Shown piece by piece: positions 6,159-9,954 of a DNA stretch of 9,954 nucleotides (the stretch's first letter is position 1; each line of letters starts with the position of its first letter). Location: positions 1 through 9,954 of the forward strand of contig JAUWME010000046.1 in assembly GCA_030613285.1 (NCBI GenBank), given 5' to 3'. The stretch is from Candidatus Zymogenus sp. Its GTDB lineage: Bacteria; Desulfobacterota; Zymogenia; Zymogenales; Zymogenaceae. Under the pieces are notes generated by a model that was not told the origin of the DNA, did no database searches, and saw only the letters and a program-made list of their open reading frames with translations. Position numbers and translations under genes: made by a program.

Positions 6159-6394
6159 TTGAAATTAAGCTTTTTGGAAGCCTTAAAAAATATGTGTGTG
6201 GTGAAAAGAGGGTGGAGCTTGCACCTGATGATGCAAAGTGCGTAAATGATGTTTTACTCATCCTTCAAATTACAAAGGGGGAGGTCGGTCAAATCCTCAT
6301 CAACGGCACTCCCGTAAATTCTTCCAGAGCATTTAACGATTCAATTACTAATGACGACGTTGTAGATTTATATCCCATTTCAGCAGGAGGTTAG
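6155..6394 (+). CDS. MoaD/ThiS family sulfur carrier protein
   Basis: 79 residues from ATG 6155, beginning MIEIKLFGSLKKYV, a typical first beta strand of the ubiquitin-like MoaD/ThiS fold, and ending DDVVDLYPISAGG. The terminal Gly-Gly is the site of adenylation and thiocarboxylation by MoeB/ThiF-type enzymes. In MoaD the thiocarboxylate provides sulfur for the dithiolene of pyranopterin cofactors. The gene sits 6 nt upstream of a tungsten-type AOR, so its likely role is cofactor sulfuration for that enzyme. An in-frame ATG at 6131 would add eight residues outside the fold; 6155 is preferred from the domain start and the ATGA overlap with the short leader frame. Sulfur carriage for another pathway cannot be excluded. 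Confidence 0.85.
   Translation: MIEIKLFGSLKKYVCGEKRVELAPDDAKCVNDVLLILQITKGEVGQILINGTPVNSSRAFNDSITNDDVVDLYPISAGG
6385..6390 (+). promoter_or_regulatory. Ribosome binding site of the AOR gene inside the carrier's last codons
   Basis: AGGAGG spans the GCA GGA GGT codons for the carrier's C-terminal Ala-Gly-Gly and lies 10 nt before the AOR GTG at 6401. The same bases thus encode the essential di-glycine tail and the Shine-Dalgarno site of the next gene. Confidence 0.75.
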
Positions 6395-6400
6395 ATTATA

Positions 6401-8305
6401 GTGAACGTAACACATGGTCCGCATGGATACTTAAATAGGATTTTGCGAGTAAACCTGACCGAACAAACCATCAAAGTAGAAGAGTTGGACAAAGGCTTCA
6501 TCAGGAAATATCTGGGCGGGAGAAGCCTTGCTCTCTACTACCTTTTGAAGGAAACCAAACCAAACATAGACCCATTTTCCGAGGCGAACCTGCTAATATT
6601 TGCAACGGGAGCTTTAACGGGAAATGCCGGCCCCGCAATCCCAAGATATACTGTTGTTACAAAGTCACCGCTGACAGGCGGTCTTGGAGCATCAGAGGCG
6701 GGTGGTTTCTGGGGGCCAGAACTAAAGTTTGCAGGGTACGATGCCCTAATTATTGAGGGAGTGGCGAAGCGTCCGGTGTACATTTGGATAAAAGATGATT
6801 CTGTTGAAATAAAAGACGCAGAGAATGTCTGGGGGCTTGGCTCTTGTGAGGCACAGGAGAAGATAAAAGATGAGGTCGGCGACAAAAGGGCAAGAGTTGC
6901 CATCATCGGGCCCGGCGGTGAGAAGCTCGTAAGGTTTGCCAACATCGGAAACGAGCTTGGACACTACAACGGGAGAAACGGTCTGGGTGCCGTCATGGGG
7001 AGCAAAAACCTCAAGGCAATAGCCGTCAGGGGATCAAAAAAACTAAAAGCCTTTGATGAACCCAAGCTAAAAGAGATTGCAAAGGAGTTTGCAAAGACAT
7101 TTAAAGAAAACAACCTTGGTTATACCCTGTTTGAGTACGGAACAACAGCCACTGTGGAGGCACTGACCGGTTTTGGTGCGCTGCCCACAAATAACTGGGA
7201 AACGGGTGTATTTGAGGGGGCGGAGAATCTCTTTGCGGATGTCTACAACGAGAAGCTCCTAACCGGCAGAAAGGGATGCTACGCATGCCCTGTAAGATGT
7301 AAAAGAGTTGTTACCGTAAAGGACGAAAAGTACAAAGTAAATTCCAAATACGGCGGCCCGGAGTATGAAACAATTGGGGCGATGGGCCCGAACATGGGGA
7401 TTGACGATCTTAATATAATTGCAAAGGCAAATGAGCTGGCAAATCATTATGGGCTTGACACCATCTCATTGGGGATGACTATCTCTTTTGCCACAAAGTG
7501 CTTTGAAGAGGGATTGATCTCTGTGGAAGATACGGGTGGGTTGGAGCTCAAGTTTGGGGATGGAGATGCGCTTTTGGCGGCAATCGAGCTTATTGCAAAA
7601 AGGGAAGGGTTTGGCGATATTATGGCGGAGGGTTCTCATATAATGGCAAAACGCTTGGGCAAGGGCACAGAAAAATACACTATTACCGTTAAGGGGCAAG
7701 AAGCCCCAATGCACGACCCCAGGACAAAGGTAGGGGTAGGGCTTGCTTATGCCACAACGGACATTGGTACGGATCATATGGTGGCGCCTCACGACGGCTT
7801 TTTGACGGATGCAGAATCTTGGTCGTTTAAAAATGCTGAGAAACTGGGGGTTACAGACCCGTCTGGCCTTTTCGATCTTACCGAGACGAAGGTAAAGAAC
7901 TTTGCAATTTTGAACCGCTACTATAGGATGTTTGATACCATTGGTTGTTGTTGCTTTGGTTTTGCCCCCCGTGGGCCAATGGAGGTTGACACGTTCTTAG
8001 AAATGATAAACGCAATAACGGGATGGGAGACTGACTTTGATGAGCTTCTGAAGGCTGGTGAGAGATCGTTGGTGCTCTCAAGGATATACAATTATCGGGA
8101 GGGATTTACCGCTGCCGATGATAATCTCCCGCAAATATTTTATAAAGATATGACCGATGGCCCTTACAAGGGGAAACTTGCCATCGATAAAGATAAGTTC
8201 AGAGAGTTGATCCGCTCATTTTACGAAAACCTAAATTGGGACAAGGACACCGGCTATCCAAAAAAAGAGGCCCTTGAATCCCTTGGGCTTGGCGAGTTTG
8301 CCTAA
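6401..8305 (+). CDS. Aldehyde:ferredoxin oxidoreductase family protein (tungsten pyranopterin enzyme)
   Basis: 634 residues, near the family's usual 600-650. The N-terminal cofactor domain has LNRILRVNL (11-19), KYLGGRSLA (36-44), PRYTVVTKSPLTGG (81-94) and GGFWGPELKFAGYDALI (101-117), characteristic of the AOR fold binding a tungsten bis-pyranopterin. The proximal [4Fe-4S] cluster ligands are CYACPVRC (Cys293, Cys296, Cys300), with the fourth Cys in DTIGCCCFGFAPRGP, where three consecutive Cys occur (516-518). EYETIGAMGPN (321-331) and DIGTDHMVAPHDG (454-466) match active-site regions. Family members oxidise aldehydes to acids with ferredoxin, or reduce acids; BamB of class II benzoyl-CoA reductase is also a member. 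The GTG start follows the MoaD-like gene by 6 nt, giving a cofactor-enzyme pair. Substrate is not predictable from this sequence. Confidence 0.92.
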   Translation: MNVTHGPHGYLNRILRVNLTEQTIKVEELDKGFIRKYLGGRSLALYYLLKETKPNIDPFSEANLLIFATGALTGNAGPAIPRYTVVTKSPLTGGLGASEAGGFWGPELKFAGYDALIIEGVAKRPVYIWIKDDSVEIKDAENVWGLGSCEAQEKIKDEVGDKRARVAIIGPGGEKLVRFANIGNELGHYNGRNGLGAVMGSKNLKAIAVRGSKKLKAFDEPKLKEIAKEFAKTFKENNLGYTLFEYGTTATVEALTGFGALPTNNWETGVFEGAENLFADVYNEKLLTGRKGCYACPVRCKRVVTVKDEKYKVNSKYGGPEYETIGAMGPNMGIDDLNIIAKANELANHYGLDTISLGMTISFATKCFEEGLISVEDTGGLELKFGDGDALLAAIELIAKREGFGDIMAEGSHIMAKRLGKGTEKYTITVKGQEAPMHDPRTKVGVGLAYATTDIGTDHMVAPHDGFLTDAESWSFKNAEKLGVTDPSGLFDLTETKVKNFAILNRYYRMFDTIGCCCFGFAPRGPMEVDTFLEMINAITGWETDFDELLKAGERSLVLSRIYNYREGFTAADDNLPQIFYKDMTDGPYKGKLAIDKDKFRELIRSFYENLNWDKDTGYPKKEALESLGLGEFA

Positions 8306-8312
8306 AACGGGG

Positions 8313-8418
8313 TTGCCACAAAATGGGTTGCTGCAACAGATGTTGTTGTAAATGGGGTTGGTCAAAATCTATTTTTGTAACAGGATTGGTGTAAATTGCT
8401 TGTCGTGGTTGGTGGGGG
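8313..8418 (+). repeat. Second G-rich TTG-headed degenerate array, after the AOR gene
   Basis: Eight nt after the AOR stop, three 15-nt units run without gaps: TTGCCACAAAATGGG (8313-8327), TTGCTGCAACAGATG (8328-8342) and TTGTTGTAAATGGGG (8343-8357). Looser units follow at 8358, 8386, 8396 and 8409, the last being TTGGTGGGGG. The head TTG(C/G), the GGG(G) tail and the period match the array after ald, but no unit is identical between the two places. Like that array it lies immediately after a + strand gene with its G-rich strand as the coding strand. Confidence 0.6.
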
Positions 8419-8671
8419 TAATATGAACATTGTTTTTTTAAGTATCGCAACAAAAAGTTGAGATTGTTGCAATTGTACAGTGAGCTTTTGGGCAGATACA
8501 CGCCCGCGCATTGTCAATAGGCCATAGATGAAATTGCATTAGTTCTTTTCATTTTGCATTGCAGAACTTCAACCGCGTGGTTTTTACAGTGGCAAGAGAG
8601 CTGTGACCACTCAATGACAATAATATAGCAATCATATCGCGATGTATCCCACAAGGGGATTTATCTTACTT
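8419..8671 (+). other. Spacer before the phosphoesterase gene, no gene recognised
   Basis: This stretch holds a T7 run (8433-8439), a weak hairpin GCAACAA/TTGTTGC (8447-8453 with 8464-8470, 10-nt loop), a short GGGC/GCCC hairpin (8490-8493 with 8502-8505) and two TTGCATT heptamers. No RNA gene or convincing promoter was identified, although a promoter for the phosphoesterase is expected here. Confidence 0.5.
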
Positions 8672-9406
8672 ATGAGAATCGCAGTAATTTCCGACATTCA
8701 CAGCAATCTACCCGCCCTGAATGGCTTCATTTGGTGTATAGAAGACTATTCAATTGATAAAGTTGTATGTCTTGGTGATGTTGTTGGTTATAACCCCTGG
8801 CCCAATGAGTGTATTGATATTATAAGGGAAGGGGATATCCCAACCGTTATGGGAAATCACGACAGGGTCGCTTCTGGACTTGAGGAGCCGAACCACTTCA
8901 ATAACTCCGCTATAAAAGCGATACTTTGGACAAGGAGAGTCCTGACAGAAGAAAATACAAATTGGCTTTCTAATCTTTCCGAACGTATTTTGTTGAACGA
9001 TGAAATTATTCTTGTTCACGGTTCACCATCAAATCCTAACGAATACATCAATTCTAAAGATTCTGCAACGTTCAATATGGAATTTATGGATCAGCAATTT
9101 GGTGTATCAATATGTTTTTTTGGCCACACTCACGTTACCGCCACTTACTCACTGAATTCCAGTGGACTCAAAATTCTTGAAAATCCAGTTATCAAAATTG
9201 AAAGCGGAAATGACTACTTGATAAATCCGGGGAGCATTGGTCAGCCACGGGACGGCGACCCCAGGGCAAGTTTTATTATATTTGATGAGGATAAGAGACA
9301 AATTGAATTTCACCGGTACTCTTATGACGTTGATGAGGTGAATAGAGAATTACAAAAAATTGGTCTGGACGAATTTTTGGGCAAAAGGCTCTATCTCGGA
9401 AGATAG
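8672..9406 (+). CDS. Metallophosphoesterase, YfcE/MJ0936-like
   Basis: 244 residues of the calcineurin-like phosphoesterase superfamily, cytoplasmic, with no signal peptide. Metal-binding motifs occur in order: SDIHSN (7-12; Asp8, His10), LGDVVGYNPWP (34-44; Asp36), GNHD (61-64; Asn62, His63), VHGSP (115-119; His116) and GHTH (151-154; His152, His154). NPGSIGQPRDGDPRA (185-199) is typical of the YfcE/MJ0936 group, which hydrolyses phosphodiesters with two Mn2+-like metals; the physiological substrate is generally unclear. The start at 8672 is preferred over an in-frame ATG at 8642, because the motif begins MRIAVISDIH and AAGGGG (8653-8658) lies 13 nt upstream, while the earlier ATG has no site. 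It stands 366 nt from the AOR gene and is probably transcribed separately. Confidence 0.92.
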   Translation: MRIAVISDIHSNLPALNGFIWCIEDYSIDKVVCLGDVVGYNPWPNECIDIIREGDIPTVMGNHDRVASGLEEPNHFNNSAIKAILWTRRVLTEENTNWLSNLSERILLNDEIILVHGSPSNPNEYINSKDSATFNMEFMDQQFGVSICFFGHTHVTATYSLNSSGLKILENPVIKIESGNDYLINPGSIGQPRDGDPRASFIIFDEDKRQIEFHRYSYDVDEVNRELQKIGLDEFLGKRLYLGR

Positions 9407-9739
9407 TAATACTTGAAATAAATGCTATTTAAAGTTTTTTGTCAATCAGTATTTGTTGTGTTTAGTATTGTGACCGTGATGCAAAACAAAAAGTCTCAAG
9501 GAGACCTTTTGGCGCTGACTTTTACACTTCTCCTTTATACGATGTGGGAATGAACTAATTTGGAAAAGAGGAATGGTGTAATAGTTATGGGTGGTCTTTT
9601 CAAGGAAAGACACATACTTGACGGCATTTTTAATGGTAGATCTCAGACACAATGCCCCATGATTATGCATCAAAATCATCGGTTCCCGTTTGCTGCAACT
9701 CCCACCACCTTTTCAATTTCCATTCAGTAACCCAATTAT
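9407..9739. other. Spacer between convergent genes, no gene recognised
   Basis: The stretch is AT-rich and contains a possible bidirectional terminator near 9488-9510. A 77-codon open frame exists on the - strand (9446-9679), but neither its residues nor its context identify a protein, and no ribosome site was seen. No RNA gene or insertion-sequence end was recognised. Confidence 0.5.
9488..9510. terminator. Possible bidirectional terminator between convergent genes
   Basis: A run of five A precedes GTCTC (9493-9497), loop AAG, then GAGAC (9501-9505), one unpaired C and TTTT. The GTCTC/GAGAC stem extends through A-T pairs across a one-base bulge, giving a T run on either strand. It lies between the + strand phosphoesterase and the - strand partial gene, where a shared terminator is expected. 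The core stem is only 5 bp, so strength is doubtful. Confidence 0.4.
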
Positions 9740-9952
9740 TTACTGACTTATTACACCAATAAAGTATTCGGAATTGATACCGTTCCTATATGCATCGAGG
9801 GCTTCGGTGGAGGAATTTATCCTGAGATCCATTACGCCATCTCGCCTGTCTTCCTGCCACTTCTCATGATAAACTATTGCCATCTTTATCTTCGTGTACC
9901 TTGTTTGAAGCAACTTGAGGCCGTCGGCATAAAACTTGGCTTTGTATGACGG
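9740..9952 (-). CDS. C-terminal part of a protein resembling a glycoside hydrolase (GH26-like), 5' end outside window
   Basis: On the - strand a frame is open from the window edge to a TAA at the complement of 9740-9742, giving 70 residues. The sequence includes KIKMAIVYHEKWQE and DLRINSSTEALDAYRNG. The order 'aromatic-rich strand, polar turn, hydrophobic-Arg-Ile-x-Ser-Ser-x-x-Ala-Leu-x-Ala-Tyr-Arg' resembles the last strand and helix of GH26-type beta/alpha-barrel glycosidases, whose C-termini often read as a WRINSSPEALAAYR-type segment. The catalytic residues would lie outside the window, so activity cannot be checked. The gene is convergent with the phosphoesterase and unrelated to the metabolic cluster. 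The open frame is well supported; the family name is tentative. Confidence 0.45.
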   Translation of the reverse strand, partial: PSYKAKFYADGLKLLQTRYTKIKMAIVYHEKWQEDRRDGVMDLRINSSTEALDAYRNGINSEYFIGVISQ

Positions 9953-9954
9953 GT

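Noticed and set aside
7466..7792. 108-codon open frame on the - strand inside the AOR gene
   Set aside because: Antisense shadow of conserved AOR sequence, with Cys/His-rich composition typical of such shadows.
8199..8501. 100-codon - strand frame with Gln/Pro-rich repeats
   Set aside because: Its Gln-rich periodicity is the reverse complement of the 15-nt G-rich array, and the rest overlaps the AOR 3' end. No ribosome site.
8642..8671. Ten-residue N-terminal extension of the phosphoesterase from ATG 8642
   Set aside because: No ribosome site there, and the fold begins exactly at the Met encoded at 8672.
9479..9553. 24-codon + strand frame with a hydrophobic middle (MQNKKSQGDLLALTFTLLLY)
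   Set aside because: No ribosome site, and it overlaps the terminator-like hairpin; could not be told from chance.
9446..9679. 77-codon - strand frame starting MILMHNHGALC, considered as a transposase remnant
   Set aside because: Only the short MHNH resembles the HxH of Y1 transposases; the remainder shows no family pattern, and no terminal repeats were seen.

Overview
The window looks like part of the chromosome of a strict anaerobe, most likely a bacterium. It has clear Shine-Dalgarno sites, ATG/GTG starts and enzymes typical of oxygen-free metabolism: a tungsten-type aldehyde:ferredoxin oxidoreductase (AOR) with its own MoaD/ThiS-like carrier, and two radical-type [4Fe-4S] subunits of the benzoyl-CoA reductase / 2-hydroxyacyl-CoA dehydratase family. 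A Desulfobacterota-like or clostridial fermenter would fit, but this is inferred from gene content only. Every recognised gene lies on the + strand except a partial gene on the - strand at the right edge.

Layout. 2-73: last 23 codons of an upstream gene resembling the C-terminus of a V4R domain. 102-1208: alanine dehydrogenase. 1244-1396: a G-rich tandem array of 15-18 bp units beginning TTG, including four near-identical 16-mers. 1496-3404: a RavA-like MoxR AAA+ ATPase and a VWA domain, apparently one coding unit split at an A9 run (2439-2447). 3465-3486: an 8-bp hairpin. 3533-4708 and 4807-6054: two dehydratase/reductase subunits, separated by a diverged 81-nt copy of the first gene's 3' end. 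6105-6158: a possible 17-codon leader overlapping the next start as ATGA. 6155-6394: MoaD/ThiS-like carrier. 6401-8305: AOR. 8313-8418: a second, more degenerate G-rich array of the same type. 8672-9406: YfcE/MJ0936-like metallophosphoesterase. 9488-9510: possible bidirectional terminator. 9740-9952 (-): C-terminus of a protein resembling a glycoside hydrolase.

How the genes may work together. Alanine dehydrogenase links alanine to pyruvate and NADH. The two dehydratase-family subunits could form a heterodimer that dehydrates a 2-hydroxyacyl-CoA or reduces an aromatic acyl-CoA; no activator ATPase is visible in the window. The MoaD-like protein is placed to supply sulfur for the AOR tungstopterin. 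MoxR/VWA pairs are known to mature or remodel metalloenzymes, so the split ATPase-VWA unit could serve the neighbouring Fe-S or tungsten enzymes, but only gene order supports that.

The strongest unusual signals are the A9 frame break in the AAA+-linker-VWA gene, the decayed 3'-end duplication between the two dehydratase genes, the two related G-rich arrays just after stop codons, and the ATGA-coupled leader before the carrier gene.
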